DNA of 12,263 nt from a bacterium (GTDB taxonomy: Bacteria > Tectomicrobia > Entotheonellia > Entotheonellales > Entotheonellaceae). The stretch spans positions 1-12,263 of the forward strand of contig JAPULM010000232.1 of the NCBI GenBank assembly GCA_027294925.1, written 5' to 3'. The notes under the pieces were generated by a model. It searched no databases, had not been told where the DNA came from, and was given only the letters and a program-made list of their open reading frames with translations. A program made the position numbers and the translations under genes. Positions 1 to 7,484 of the stretch are shown in pieces. Every line of letters begins with the position of its first letter. Within the stretch, counting starts at the first letter, position 1.

Positions 1-1176
1 GTGGTCATGCTGATTCGGGGCGCCAAAGGGACGGTCCTAAAGCTGACCGTGCGCAAGCCGGATGGCAATCTGCAGGTCATCCCAATCACTCGGGATGTGG
101 TGCAACTCGAAGCTGCCTTTGCCAAAGCAGCCGTACTGCAATTAAACCATCTTGCAGGCCGCTTTGCCTATATCGATTTGCCCAAATTCTACGGCCAAAC
201 CAGCCGGCGCCGTAGCACGGCTGCAAAACGGCGCACGGCTTCCGACCTGCTTCTTGCCTTGCAGAAACTCAACAGCACGGGTGTGCGCGGCCTGATTCTG
301 GATTTGCGCGGCAATACCGGCGGGTTACTCAACGAAGCCATACAGGCCACCGGCCTTTTCATCCCCTCGGGACCCGTGTTGCAAATGCGCAATATAGATG
401 ACAAACAGTGGACGCGGGCAGATCAAGACAAACGCATTTTCTATCAGGGACCGATGGTGATTATGGTCGATCGTTTTAGCGCCTCTGCCTCGGAGATTCT
501 CGCCTCTGCCCTACAAGATTATGGACGCGCCGTAATCGTCGGTAGCGTGACCAGCGGCAAGGGTACGGTGCAGAAATTTTTCAGTCTCGGCAAAGCCGCT
601 AGTGCCCAGCCCGACCGGCAAGCCGGGGAAGTGAGCCTGGGTACGCTAAAACTTACCATCCTGCAATACTACCAGGTTAAAGGTGAATCCATCCAGCTAC
701 ATGGCGTCCTACCTGACATCCCACTGCCGGACCCAGCGGCACATCGTCAGACATACGAGCGCTTAAGAACGCATCCCATCACCGAGCATGCCATTGCCGC
801 CGTGCCATACAAACCCTGGCCACACCTCTGGAAGCTGCCCGAGCTGCGCGCCCACAGCATAGCACGGCAGGCCACCCATGCGGCCTTTGATAGCGTTAAA
901 GCACGCACTGCATTTTTAGTCCAGCAGCTTGCCAACACGGTGGTATCCTTAAACCAAACCACCTGGTTGCAGCAGCGCCAACAGGCCGAGAACACACTGT
1001 CGACCTTACAACTTGACGAAACCCCACGCTTCGCGGCCCGGCCGCTAGAATACATCAGCGTGTCGACTATGCCAGCCCAAACGCGGGCCGACAAGGCAGC
1101 GGCCTGGGCGAAGAAAATTCAGAGCGATATATGGATCGAAGAGGCACTGCGTATCCTCAGTGATATGGCACCTTGA
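1..1176 (+). CDS. prc: Tail-specific (C-terminal processing) protease Prc, 3' part
   Basis: Peptidase family S41 periplasmic serine protease that degrades or trims proteins from their C-terminus; in E. coli Prc acts on penicillin-binding protein 3 and envelope hydrolases. Visible residues 1-30 are the end of the PDZ domain (VMLIRGAKGTVLKLTV). The protease core follows, with DLRGNTGG near 101-108. The catalytic region is SASASEI at 160-166 followed by SGKGTVQ at 185-191. By spacing against E. coli Prc the catalytic set would be Ser162, Asp173 and Lys187. The tail (about 245-391), including VVSLN and the final WIEEALRILSDM, resembles the DUF3340 region of Prc rather than short CtpA proteins. 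The gene is open at the left edge, so the signal peptide, N-terminal helical domain and most of the PDZ domain (roughly 290 residues by comparison with E. coli) lie outside; the GTG at base 1 is not a real start. An 11-bp tandem duplication spans the stop codon and probably moved it (see findings). Confidence 0.93.
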   Translation: MVMLIRGAKGTVLKLTVRKPDGNLQVIPITRDVVQLEAAFAKAAVLQLNHLAGRFAYIDLPKFYGQTSRRRSTAAKRRTASDLLLALQKLNSTGVRGLILDLRGNTGGLLNEAIQATGLFIPSGPVLQMRNIDDKQWTRADQDKRIFYQGPMVIMVDRFSASASEILASALQDYGRAVIVGSVTSGKGTVQKFFSLGKAASAQPDRQAGEVSLGTLKLTILQYYQVKGESIQLHGVLPDIPLPDPAAHRQTYERLRTHPITEHAIAAVPYKPWPHLWKLPELRAHSIARQATHAAFDSVKARTAFLVQQLANTVVSLNQTTWLQQRQQAENTLSTLQLDETPRFAARPLEYISVSTMPAQTRADKAAAWAKKIQSDIWIEEALRILSDMAP

Positions 1177-1185
1177 TGGCACCTT
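1165..1185. repeat. 11-bp tandem duplication across the prc stop codon
   Basis: ATGGCACCTT occurs at 1165-1174 and again at 1176-1185 with a single G between, giving an 11-bp period. The TGA stop of prc (1174-1176) lies at the junction. Removing one unit restores an open frame reading DMAP-FQAEVH followed by TAG at 1203-1205, so the duplication looks like a recent slippage event that shortened the protein by six residues. Confidence 0.8.
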
Positions 1186-1230
1186 TCCAAGCCGAGGTGC
1201 ATTAGCTCTACTCTGCCTGCTGATACATGC

Positions 1231-1266
1231 GGACAAAATGCAAAAGAACTTTTGTCCAGGTACTTA
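1231..1266. repeat. Palindromic intergenic repeat, copy 1
   Basis: GGACAAAA (1231-1238) and TTTTGTCC (1250-1257) are perfect 8-bp inverted arms around an 11-nt centre. A nested alternative, CAAAAG-AA-CTTTTG (1241-1254), is also possible. The right arm continues as AGGTACTTA to 1266. A related sequence, TGTCCGGGTACTTA preceded by GGACAAAATG in inverted position, occurs at 11808-11881. The right arm overlaps the proposed -35 box of the next gene, so this could be an operator, a REP-type element, or the end of a small transposable element. Confidence 0.6.
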
Positions 1267-1280
1267 AAAAGTGTTATGGT
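1252..1280 (+). promoter_or_regulatory. Putative sigma70 promoter for LLM oxidoreductase 1
   Basis: TTGTCC (1252-1257) and TATGGT (1275-1280) are separated by exactly 17 bases and each matches the sigma70 consensus in four of six positions. The predicted transcript would start near 1287 and have a leader of about 75 nt. The -35 box sits inside the right arm of the palindromic repeat, which suggests possible repression by a protein bound there. Confidence 0.45.
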
Positions 1281-1289
1281 AAGCTAATA

Positions 1290-1311
1290 AATCGTTTGCA
1301 TCGAAGCGATT
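1290..1311 (+). promoter_or_regulatory. Hairpin at the 5' end of the LLM 1 leader
   Basis: AATCGTTT (1290-1297) can pair with AAGCGATT (1304-1311) around a 6-nt loop, with one G-U pair. It lies right after the predicted transcription start, so it may stabilise the mRNA 5' end. No U-tract follows, so it is not a terminator. Confidence 0.35.
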
Positions 1312-1360
1312 GGTTCTCGGCAGATAAAAACCGCACCGCGACCAACGGAGAGGCGTTTAG

Positions 1361-2587
1361 ATGAAATTCGGCATCTTTTATGAATTACAGCTACCCCGGC
1401 CCTGGGGAGAGGACGACGAGCGTCAACTGTTCAACAATGCGCTTGATCAAATGGAGCTGGCCGATCGCCTGGGTTATGATTATGCATGGGAGGTTGAGCA
1501 CCACTTCCTGGAGGAATATTCGCACTCCCCAGCGCCGGAAGTATTCCTCGGCGCCGCCAGTCAGCGCACCAAACAAATTCGCCTAGGTCACGGTATCATC
1601 CAGCTCACCACCAACCATCCGGCGCGCGTCGCTGAACGGGTGGCGTGCCTGGATTTGTTGAGCAACGGCCGAGTCGAGTTTGGCATGGGCGAGGGTGGCA
1701 GCATTACCGAACTCGGGCCCTTCGACTGCTCCCTGGAGGAAAAACGCGCCAGATGGGAAGACGCCGTTCGCGCCATCATCCCGATGTTTCAAGACGGCGG
1801 CTTTGAATACCACGGCGAGTATTTCGACTTCCCGCTGCGCAATGTGCTGCCAAAACCGGTGCAGAAACCCCATCCGCCATTGTGGGTGGCCTGTTCACAG
1901 CTGCCAACCATCGAGATGGCCGGCAGACGCGGTATAGGCGCCCTGGGCTTCCAGTTTATCAGCGGCGATGCGGCACAAGCCTGGGTACATGCCTATTACA
2001 ACGCATTTACCAAACGGCAGGAGAAGCTGACCGACTACCAGACCAACCCCAATATGGCTTTAGTCAGTTATTTCATGTGCGCTGAAACGGACGAGGAAGC
2101 ACGGCGCCGTGCCGATGGCATTCCGTTTTTTCAATTTGCCCTACAATTTTATAGTGCTGACCGCCTGGGTGTGGATCGCCTGCGCCCGCCGCCCGGCACA
2201 GTCGACCTGTGGGCTGAGTACGAGGCCTGGAAACGCAACAATCCGGACGGACACGCCCGCGCCATTTCGGGTGGTCTAATTGGTTCGCCGGCAACGATTC
2301 GCAATCGACTGCGCAAGTTCCAGACCTCGCACGTCGACCAGATCATCCTGTTGAACCAGGCCGGCAAGAATACCCACCCCCACATCTGTGAAAGTCTCGA
2401 ACGGTTCGCCAAAGAGGTGATGCCCGAGTTCCAGGCCAATGAGCCCGACCATCAGGCATGGAAGCAGCAGGTACTGAACGGCGACATCGAGTTGCAAGAG
2501 ATTGACACCTCGCCGTACGAGACGCGTTTTAGCCCGAACTCGGTACAGCTTTCAGCTCCGAAGTCAACGGCTGCAGCTAGGGATTAG
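1361..2587 (+). CDS. LLM-class flavin-dependent oxidoreductase 1 (luciferase-like, 408 aa)
   Basis: Member of the bacterial luciferase-like TIM-barrel family, which uses reduced FMN (or F420 in some branches) to oxidise or monooxygenate small organic substrates in the cytosol. The strand-1 start MKFGIFYELQ, the EHHF motif at residues 46-49, the HPARVAER...LDLLSNGRVEFGMG block at about 86-110 and the PKPVQKPHPPLWVA segment at 164-177 are all typical. EHHF is characteristic of the LuxA-like branch that binds FMN. The C-terminus has an extension rich in charged and Gln residues (about 340-408), making it longer than the usual 330-360 residues. The ATG is preceded by GGAGAGG (1347-1353) at a 7-nt spacing. 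The substrate cannot be told from sequence. It stands alone as a transcription unit between prc and deaD. Confidence 0.9.
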   Translation: MKFGIFYELQLPRPWGEDDERQLFNNALDQMELADRLGYDYAWEVEHHFLEEYSHSPAPEVFLGAASQRTKQIRLGHGIIQLTTNHPARVAERVACLDLLSNGRVEFGMGEGGSITELGPFDCSLEEKRARWEDAVRAIIPMFQDGGFEYHGEYFDFPLRNVLPKPVQKPHPPLWVACSQLPTIEMAGRRGIGALGFQFISGDAAQAWVHAYYNAFTKRQEKLTDYQTNPNMALVSYFMCAETDEEARRRADGIPFFQFALQFYSADRLGVDRLRPPPGTVDLWAEYEAWKRNNPDGHARAISGGLIGSPATIRNRLRKFQTSHVDQIILLNQAGKNTHPHICESLERFAKEVMPEFQANEPDHQAWKQQVLNGDIELQEIDTSPYETRFSPNSVQLSAPKSTAAARD

Positions 2588-2608
2588 TGAAGGATTTACG
2601 ATATTTTG

Positions 2609-2636
2609 CTGACGTATGGTTAAAATATGTTATACT
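2609..2636 (+). promoter_or_regulatory. Putative extended -10 promoter for deaD
   Basis: TATACT (2631-2636) is preceded by TG one base upstream (2628-2629), forming an extended -10 element. A CTGACG (2609-2614) lies 16 bases upstream as a weak -35. The predicted start near 2643 would give deaD a leader of about 208 nt. Confidence 0.55.
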
Positions 2637-2642
2637 CCTGAG

Positions 2643-2850
2643 CGTCTGCAGCACCTGGTTTTCTAGCCTGTAGTAACGTACACCGTTTTAATTCCGCGTG
2701 CGAGCCCGACCGACGTTGGCCGGGCATCTTTGTGGCAACAGATAGGCTCAGCCTTGCGGGACGAGTCGGCTGTTGATCGTCATATGGGGCACAGACCCGA
2801 GAGGGTTGTGCAGCATTGCCAGACTCACCCAAACGCAAGTTAGGCCTAAC
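2643..2850 (+). promoter_or_regulatory. Long structured 5' leader of deaD
   Basis: About 208 nt separate the proposed transcription start from the ATG without a convincing gene. GCCCG (2704-2708) pairs with CGGGC (2721-2725) and further inner pairs are possible, followed by ATCTTTG, which is a weak terminator-like or attenuator-like arrangement. GTTAGGCCTAAC (2839-2850) is a perfect 12-bp palindrome abutting the ATG and containing the only Shine-Dalgarno-like bases (TAGG). E. coli deaD/csdA is known to have an unusually long leader; that this one is regulatory is inference. Confidence 0.4.
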
Positions 2851-4494
2851 ATGAGTGATACATTTAGCCAATTGAAGCTGCAGCCGCCGTTGGTGCAGGC
2901 CGTCAACGAACAGGGTTACACCACCCCTACGCCGATTCAGTCCGCCGTCATTCCTCTCATGCTTGACGGTTTAGACGTCATCGGACAGGCGCAGACCGGT
3001 ACCGGTAAAACGGCGGCCTTCGCCTTGCCCATCTTACAACAGCTGACGCCAAAACAAGGTCGTCGCACCATCCAGGCCCTGGTCCTGACCCCGACGCGAG
3101 AGCTGGCGACGCAGGTGAGCCAGTTTATAGCCGATTATGGACGCCATCGCCAGGTTAAGATCATTGCTGTGTATGGCGGACAACCTTATGCGAGACAACT
3201 GCACCAACTCAAGGCCGGCGTCGATGTGGTGGTTGGCACGCCCGGCCGCCTGCTTGACCTCATCAACCGTAAGGTCCTCGATCTGGGCGGTGTGCACAGT
3301 GTGGTGCTCGATGAAGCGGATGAGATGCTGAGTATGGGCTTTATTGAAGACATTGAAGCCATTCTCGAACAAACCCCGTCGAGCCGTCAAACCACTTTGT
3401 TTTCCGCCACCATATCAACTCAAATCCGGCAGCTGGCCGGGCGCTACATGCGCAACCCGCAAGCGGTCGACATCAAGCAAAAACAACGTACCGTGGCCGC
3501 TACCGAGCAGCGCTATTATCTGGTCAACGGAGCCGATAAACTGGCGGCGCTTACCCGCCTGTTTGAAATGGATGATATTGCCAGCGCGCTCATTTTTGTC
3601 CGTACCCGGGTCGCTACAGGCGAGCTTGCCAATGAGCTATCATTACGAGGCGTGGCGGCTGAAGCCCTCAACGGTGATCTCAGCCAGGAGGTGCGTGAAC
3701 GGGTATTAAATCGTTTCCGACGGCATCAGCTCAACGTGCTTGTCGCCACTGACGTCGCTGCACGAGGCTTGGATATCGACGGCATTTCACATGTCTTTAA
3801 TTACGACCTGCCGCAAGACCCGGAAGCCTATGTGCACCGTATTGGCCGTACCGGACGGGCTGGCAAAGCCGGCACGGCAATTTCGCTCATAACGCCGCAG
3901 GAACGCTGGCGCTTACGTCGCATTGAGTCGTTTACCAAACAAAAAATCACCCCGGCGTCTCTGCCTAGTGAGGCGGAAATCCTCGCCCGTCGTGAACAAA
4001 CCTTAGTCGAACAGGTGATGGTCTGGCTCAAGCGCGGACGCTGTAACCGGGAACGCCGGATGGTCAGTGAGTTGAGCGATGCGGGCTATGACATGATCAC
4101 CATTGCGGCAGCGGCGTTAAAAGTCGCACGGGCGGAAGAAAAACAACGCCCCATTGCAGCGATCAGTGACCTTGAGGAGGTATTGCCACCACAACGCAAA
4201 CGCGACAGCAAGCCAGGACCACGGCGCCCCGACCGTAAGCGACGCGAAGCGTCACACGAGAAAGGCATGGTTCGCCTCTCCCTTAGTGCCGGCAAAATCC
4301 ACGGCGCCCGGCCTAACGATGTGGTATCGACCATCGCCCGGCATGCTGAAATCCCCGGCCATACCATTGGCGCCATCCGCATTCAGGAACACTACACCCT
4401 GGTTGACGTGCCGGAGCAGTTCGTCACCCAAGTCCTGGCCAAAGCAGGCAAGTATCAAATACGCCAACGGCCGGTAACCGTCGAATGCGCCTGA
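2851..4494 (+). CDS. deaD: DEAD-box RNA helicase DeaD/CsdA (547 aa)
   Basis: ATP-dependent RNA helicase that unwinds structured RNA, acting in ribosome assembly and mRNA turnover, especially in the cold. Residues from the ATG at 2851: Q motif FSQLKLQPPL...PTPIQ at 5-30, Walker A AQTGTGKT at 47-54, PTRELATQ near 81-88, TPGR near 130, DEAD at 154-157, SAT at 185-187, ATDVAARGLDID near 299-310 and HRIGRTGR at 329-336. A basic linker (RKRDSKPGPRRPDRKRR) follows. The C-terminus (about 473-547) is a DbpA/DeaD-type RNA-binding domain (VRLSLSAGKIHG...GAIRI...TLVDVP). The frame is open further upstream from a TTG at 2773, but those 26 residues are not helicase-like and lack a ribosome site, so the ATG at 2851 is preferred. 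The linker is shorter than in the 629-residue E. coli protein. The gene ends 15 bp from the convergent LLM 2 gene. Confidence 0.94.
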   Translation: MSDTFSQLKLQPPLVQAVNEQGYTTPTPIQSAVIPLMLDGLDVIGQAQTGTGKTAAFALPILQQLTPKQGRRTIQALVLTPTRELATQVSQFIADYGRHRQVKIIAVYGGQPYARQLHQLKAGVDVVVGTPGRLLDLINRKVLDLGGVHSVVLDEADEMLSMGFIEDIEAILEQTPSSRQTTLFSATISTQIRQLAGRYMRNPQAVDIKQKQRTVAATEQRYYLVNGADKLAALTRLFEMDDIASALIFVRTRVATGELANELSLRGVAAEALNGDLSQEVRERVLNRFRRHQLNVLVATDVAARGLDIDGISHVFNYDLPQDPEAYVHRIGRTGRAGKAGTAISLITPQERWRLRRIESFTKQKITPASLPSEAEILARREQTLVEQVMVWLKRGRCNRERRMVSELSDAGYDMITIAAAALKVARAEEKQRPIAAISDLEEVLPPQRKRDSKPGPRRPDRKRREASHEKGMVRLSLSAGKIHGARPNDVVSTIARHAEIPGHTIGAIRIQEHYTLVDVPEQFVTQVLAKAGKYQIRQRPVTVECA

Positions 4495-4509
4495 ACGGAA
4501 GGACGGAGG

Positions 4510-5520
4510 TCAGGTGAGGCGCGGTAAGATGTCGTCCGACAAAGCCTGCATTAACGCCTCCGGGCGCTCATAACTTGCTTCATCCCGCCACCAAATCGCA
4601 TCAATGTCAAGCGCCATCAGGGATTTGGCACGTTGCACGATATCATCCGCCGACCCGACAGCCAGCAGGGCGTCAACCGCCTCATCCGGCACAAACAGCG
4701 TGCCTCGCTTGGCTTCCTCCCAGTCCACCGCATGCTGCAAGTCAGGATAGGGGCGAGGATAAGCCGGTAGATCTTTGGCCGGGGCTAAACCAGCCCTGTC
4801 AAGTAAGGTCGCAGCATGACGGTGACGGTACAGACCAGCCGCACATGGTCGCATCTGTTCGATCGCACGTGCTTTGTCTCGGTCAACGCAAGTCGTTATC
4901 ACAAGCATGCGTTGTACCTCATGGCGCTGTCGTCCAGCGCGCTGCATGCCGCTGTCGATTTGTTCCAAGGCCCACGACACGGTGCCCGCTGATGCCCCGA
5001 CCATAATCAATACACCGTCAGCAATTTCGCCGGCTAATTGCAACATCTTGGGCCCGGTGGCGGCCAGATACAGAGGTAACTGCGGACGTGCCGGGTCAAG
5101 TTCGATCTCAAGCCCTCCAAGTTCCGTTACCTGGCCATCAAAAATGCTGCGCCATAGCTCGGTTGACTTGCGCATCGTGGCTAAGGTCGCGGCTTTACGG
5201 CCAATGATGTAAGCAGAGCTATAACCCGACCCCGCAACCAAGTCGGCACGCCCGTCTGAAACTTCATCGAGGCTCAAAATAGCGCTGGCGGTGACCACCG
5301 GGTGGCGCGTCAGAGGATTGGTCACACCCGGACCAAGACGGATTCGATTGGTTTGCAACGCCGCACAGGTAAGATGGACGTATATATCACGCCAGCGACC
5401 GGCCAATAACGGGGTGTCCGGCATCCACATAAAATCAAAGCCGGCAGCTTCCACCCGCGCAGCGAAAGCACCTGTCTCTTGTGGTGTCCCCTGGGTCGGA
5501 ACACGAATACCAAAACGCAT
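4510..5520 (-). CDS. LLM-class oxidoreductase 2, F420/Mer-like branch (336 aa)
   Basis: A luciferase-like TIM-barrel oxidoreductase of the cytosol that resembles the 5,10-methylenetetrahydromethanopterin reductase (Mer)-like and F420-dependent branch more than LuxA. Evidence: MRFGIRVPTQ start, AAGFDFMWMPDT at 25-36, LGPGVTNPLTRHPVV at about 62-76, LDEVSDGRADLVAGSGYSSA at about 84-103, ATGPKMLQLAGEIADG in the middle, and a final segment GSADDIVQRAKSL typical of the family. The EHHF motif of LLM 1 is absent. A ribosome site (complement of 5529-5537, AAAGGGGGG) sits 8 nt before the ATG. It is convergent with deaD and downstream of the carboxylase on the same strand, 280 bp away across a repeat and a gene remnant. 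Cofactor (F420 or FMN) and substrate are not determinable here. Confidence 0.88.
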   Translation of the reverse strand: MRFGIRVPTQGTPQETGAFAARVEAAGFDFMWMPDTPLLAGRWRDIYVHLTCAALQTNRIRLGPGVTNPLTRHPVVTASAILSLDEVSDGRADLVAGSGYSSAYIIGRKAATLATMRKSTELWRSIFDGQVTELGGLEIELDPARPQLPLYLAATGPKMLQLAGEIADGVLIMVGASAGTVSWALEQIDSGMQRAGRQRHEVQRMLVITTCVDRDKARAIEQMRPCAAGLYRHRHAATLLDRAGLAPAKDLPAYPRPYPDLQHAVDWEEAKRGTLFVPDEAVDALLAVGSADDIVQRAKSLMALDIDAIWWRDEASYERPEALMQALSDDILPRLT

Positions 5521-5574
5521 CGGTATGGCCCCCCTTTGCTACCGAACATGCATCAAGACGAAAAAGCGAACGAT

Positions 5575-5609
5575 CCTCACCCCGACCCTCTGCCTGGCCA
5601 GGAAGAGGG
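5575..5609. repeat. REP-like palindromic repeat of the CCTCACCCC...CCCTCT type
   Basis: CCTCACCCCGACCCTCT is followed by a near-perfect palindrome, 5586-5609, with arms CCCTCTGCCTGG and CCAGGAAGAGGG (one mismatch, no loop). This resembles the intergenic CCTCACCCC/CCCTCTCC palindromic repeats seen in many bacterial genomes. It lies between LLM 2 and the thiamine-pyrophosphate enzyme remnant. Neither strand has a U-tract after the stem, so I do not call it a terminator. Confidence 0.55.
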
Positions 5610-5662
5610 AAAAATTGATGGCGGGGCAACTACTTATACATGGTCTGGTTCATTGTCCCACT

Positions 5663-5768
5663 GCTATAGATATCGGGGTCCAGTACCACATTACAGGGTG
5701 AAAATGGCTTCCGCCCCTTCGGCTTTCAACGCTTTAGCAACCAGATGACCACCACTAATTGTTCCCAT
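5663..5768 (-). pseudogene. Remnant of the N-terminus of a thiamine-pyrophosphate (acetolactate synthase-like) enzyme
   Basis: Reading the minus strand from the ATG at 5768 gives MGTISGGHLVAKALKAEG followed by AEAIFTL and then TAA at 5693-5691. I recognise this as the start of acetolactate-synthase-like TPP-binding proteins, which run GGHLVAKALKAEG...IFTLSGGHI. The TAA falls where the family has Ser, a one-base change from TCA. After it, a Gly codon and, one frame over, Asp-Ile-Tyr (5674-5666) fit the following GGHIxxIY, implying a small indel as well. Homology then fades toward the REP-like repeat. The expected protein is about 550 residues, so nearly all of it is gone. The remnant starts 33 bp after the carboxylase stop on the same strand, so the two were probably once an operon. 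Confidence 0.65.
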
Positions 5769-5800
5769 TGCTTGCACGCCTCAAATGAAAAAGCCGCACC

Positions 5801-7360
5801 CTACGGACGCATGGTAAACGATGCTTTACCCGTCTTGCGAACCGCTGCGGCAAGATTGGCGAACGCCGCCATCAGCGGACGCGTCTGACGCGCGTCAATC
5901 ATTTCCTCCACCCAAAACGTCTCGGCAGTGCGAAACGGTGAGCGCAAGGTGTTGAGCCGTTGCTCAATTTCACGCAACTTGGCCTGCGGATCTTCGGCAC
6001 GATTGATATCAGCCCGGTAAGCGGCTTCAATGCCGCCTTCCAGGGGTAATGATCCCCAGCGCGATGAAAGCCATGCATAACGCGTACAGAAACGCCCGGA
6101 GGGTTGATGCGCACCGCCCGCCACGCCAAACGCATTACGTACAATAAATGAACACCACGGCACAGTCGTCTGGTTGATTGCACTCATGGCGCGCACCCCA
6201 TGCCGAATAGTGGCGGTGCTTTCCGCTTCCGGGCCAACCAAAAAACCAGGGCAATCGGCGAGGTAAATGACCGGCAGATGAAAGGTCTCCGCCATATCGA
6301 TAAAGCGGGTGATCTTCATACAGGCATCCGCCGTCCAGGCGCCGGCATAATGATACGGGTCACTGGCCATTAGCGCCACCGGCCAGCCATCTACTCGCGC
6401 TAAGCCGGTGATCACCGACGCACCAAAATGGCGTCCCATCTCGAAGAACGACCCCTGATCGACCACCGTCTCAATAATCGGCCGCATCTTGTAGACGCGT
6501 CGAATATCGCGTGGGATCACACTGGCAAGCGACTCGTCGATGCGCTTTGGATCATCGGTTATCGGGCCTCGTGCAGGCAGACTGTAGACGGAATCCGGCA
6601 AATACGACAAAAACCGCTTGGCACATTCAATCGCCTCAGCCTCGCTATCAACCGCGTCATCCACCGCACCACAGCGTGTCTGTATCTTCCAGCCGCCGAG
6701 TTCGTTGCGATCCAGGTTATAACCCAGCGCATTGACCACCGGCGGGCCGGCCACAAATAACTGCGACGTCTCCTTTACCATAAGCGAATAGTGGCTGGCC
6801 GCCATACGAGCAGCGCCGAGACCGGCCACCGGTCCGAGTCCCAAACTCACCGAGGGCACCGTTGCCATATTCTCAGAGATCAGATGATAAGCACTTGACC
6901 GCCCAACACCGCCTGGCAAATTGGCACGCCCGGTGGTCTCAATCGTTTTTACCGAACCGCCGCCACCAGAGCCCTCGATGAAACGTACAATGGGAATGCA
7001 CATTTCATTCGCCATGCGCTCCGCCATTAAATTCTTCTCTTTAATCGTCGCGTCGGCCGAACCACCACGCACGGTGAAATCATCGCCAACCACCACCACC
7101 GGTCGCCCATTGACAAAGGCGCGCCCCAAAAACGAATTGGACGGCGACAAATCAACCAACTCATTGTTGTCATTGTAAACGGCCATCCCGGCTATCGCCC
7201 CGATCTCGTGCAATGAGTCCTGATCGACCAGCATCTCCACCCGCTCACGGATGGTCAAGCGTCCCGCATCGTGCTGTCGCTTCACCTTCTCCGGCCCGCC
7301 CATCCGTTTGACAAGCGCTTCTCGCTTTCTGAGTTCATCAAGTTCTGGTTGCCACGTCAT
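5801..7360 (-). CDS. Acyl-CoA carboxylase, carboxyltransferase (beta) subunit (519 aa)
   Basis: Carboxyltransferase of the PccB/MccB crotonase-fold family, which moves CO2 from carboxybiotin to an acyl-CoA in the cytosol. The N-terminal half has RERVEMLVD at 38-46, DFTVRGGSADATI at 94-106, EGSGGGGSVKTIETTGR at 129-145, LGPVAGLGAARMAASHYS at 175-192 and AGPPVV at 204-209; GSGGGGS and GPVAGLGAA form the acyl-CoA binding and oxyanion region. The C-terminal half has GASVITGLARVDGWPVALMASDP, ADCPGFLVGPEAE and RHGVRAMSAI, the biotin-side half. Length is normal. AAGGA (complement of 7370-7374) lies 9 nt before the ATG. No biotin carboxylase or biotin carrier gene is in the window, so a partner must be elsewhere. 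The substrate (propionyl-, methylcrotonyl- or another acyl-CoA) cannot be fixed, so no gene symbol is given. Confidence 0.9.
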   Translation of the reverse strand: MTWQPELDELRKREALVKRMGGPEKVKRQHDAGRLTIRERVEMLVDQDSLHEIGAIAGMAVYNDNNELVDLSPSNSFLGRAFVNGRPVVVVGDDFTVRGGSADATIKEKNLMAERMANEMCIPIVRFIEGSGGGGSVKTIETTGRANLPGGVGRSSAYHLISENMATVPSVSLGLGPVAGLGAARMAASHYSLMVKETSQLFVAGPPVVNALGYNLDRNELGGWKIQTRCGAVDDAVDSEAEAIECAKRFLSYLPDSVYSLPARGPITDDPKRIDESLASVIPRDIRRVYKMRPIIETVVDQGSFFEMGRHFGASVITGLARVDGWPVALMASDPYHYAGAWTADACMKITRFIDMAETFHLPVIYLADCPGFLVGPEAESTATIRHGVRAMSAINQTTVPWCSFIVRNAFGVAGGAHQPSGRFCTRYAWLSSRWGSLPLEGGIEAAYRADINRAEDPQAKLREIEQRLNTLRSPFRTAETFWVEEMIDARQTRPLMAAFANLAAAVRKTGKASFTMRP

Positions 7361-7444
7361 GGTCGTTCGTCCTTGCCTATCAGGATCGATTCATCGTTTT
7401 GGCCAGCGCCGTCCTCAGCCCGGGTAGCATCTTTCATCGGCACT

Positions 7445-7473
7445 ATCATAGCACACCATTGGCAAAGCAAGAA
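7445..7473 (-). promoter_or_regulatory. Putative extended -10 promoter for the carboxylase
   Basis: On the minus strand TGCTATGAT (7453-7445) is an extended -10 (TG-N-TATGAT, five of six bases of the hexamer). A poor -35, TTCTTG (7473-7468), lies 17 bases upstream. Transcription would begin near 7438, leaving a leader of about 78 nt. Confidence 0.5.
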
Positions 7474-7484
7474 GCAGACATTCT

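Noticed and set aside
1179..1200. GCACCT/AGGTGC stem after prc as a terminator
   Set aside because: Only 6 bp with a 10-nt loop, followed by ATTAGC rather than a T-run; part of it comes from the duplication.
2773..2850. N-terminal extension of deaD from a TTG start
   Set aside because: The 26 residues do not resemble helicase sequence and no ribosome site precedes the TTG; MSDTFSQL at 2851 is the usual family start.
4495..4509. Bidirectional terminator between deaD and LLM 2
   Set aside because: The 15 bp between the convergent genes hold no inverted repeat or T-tract.
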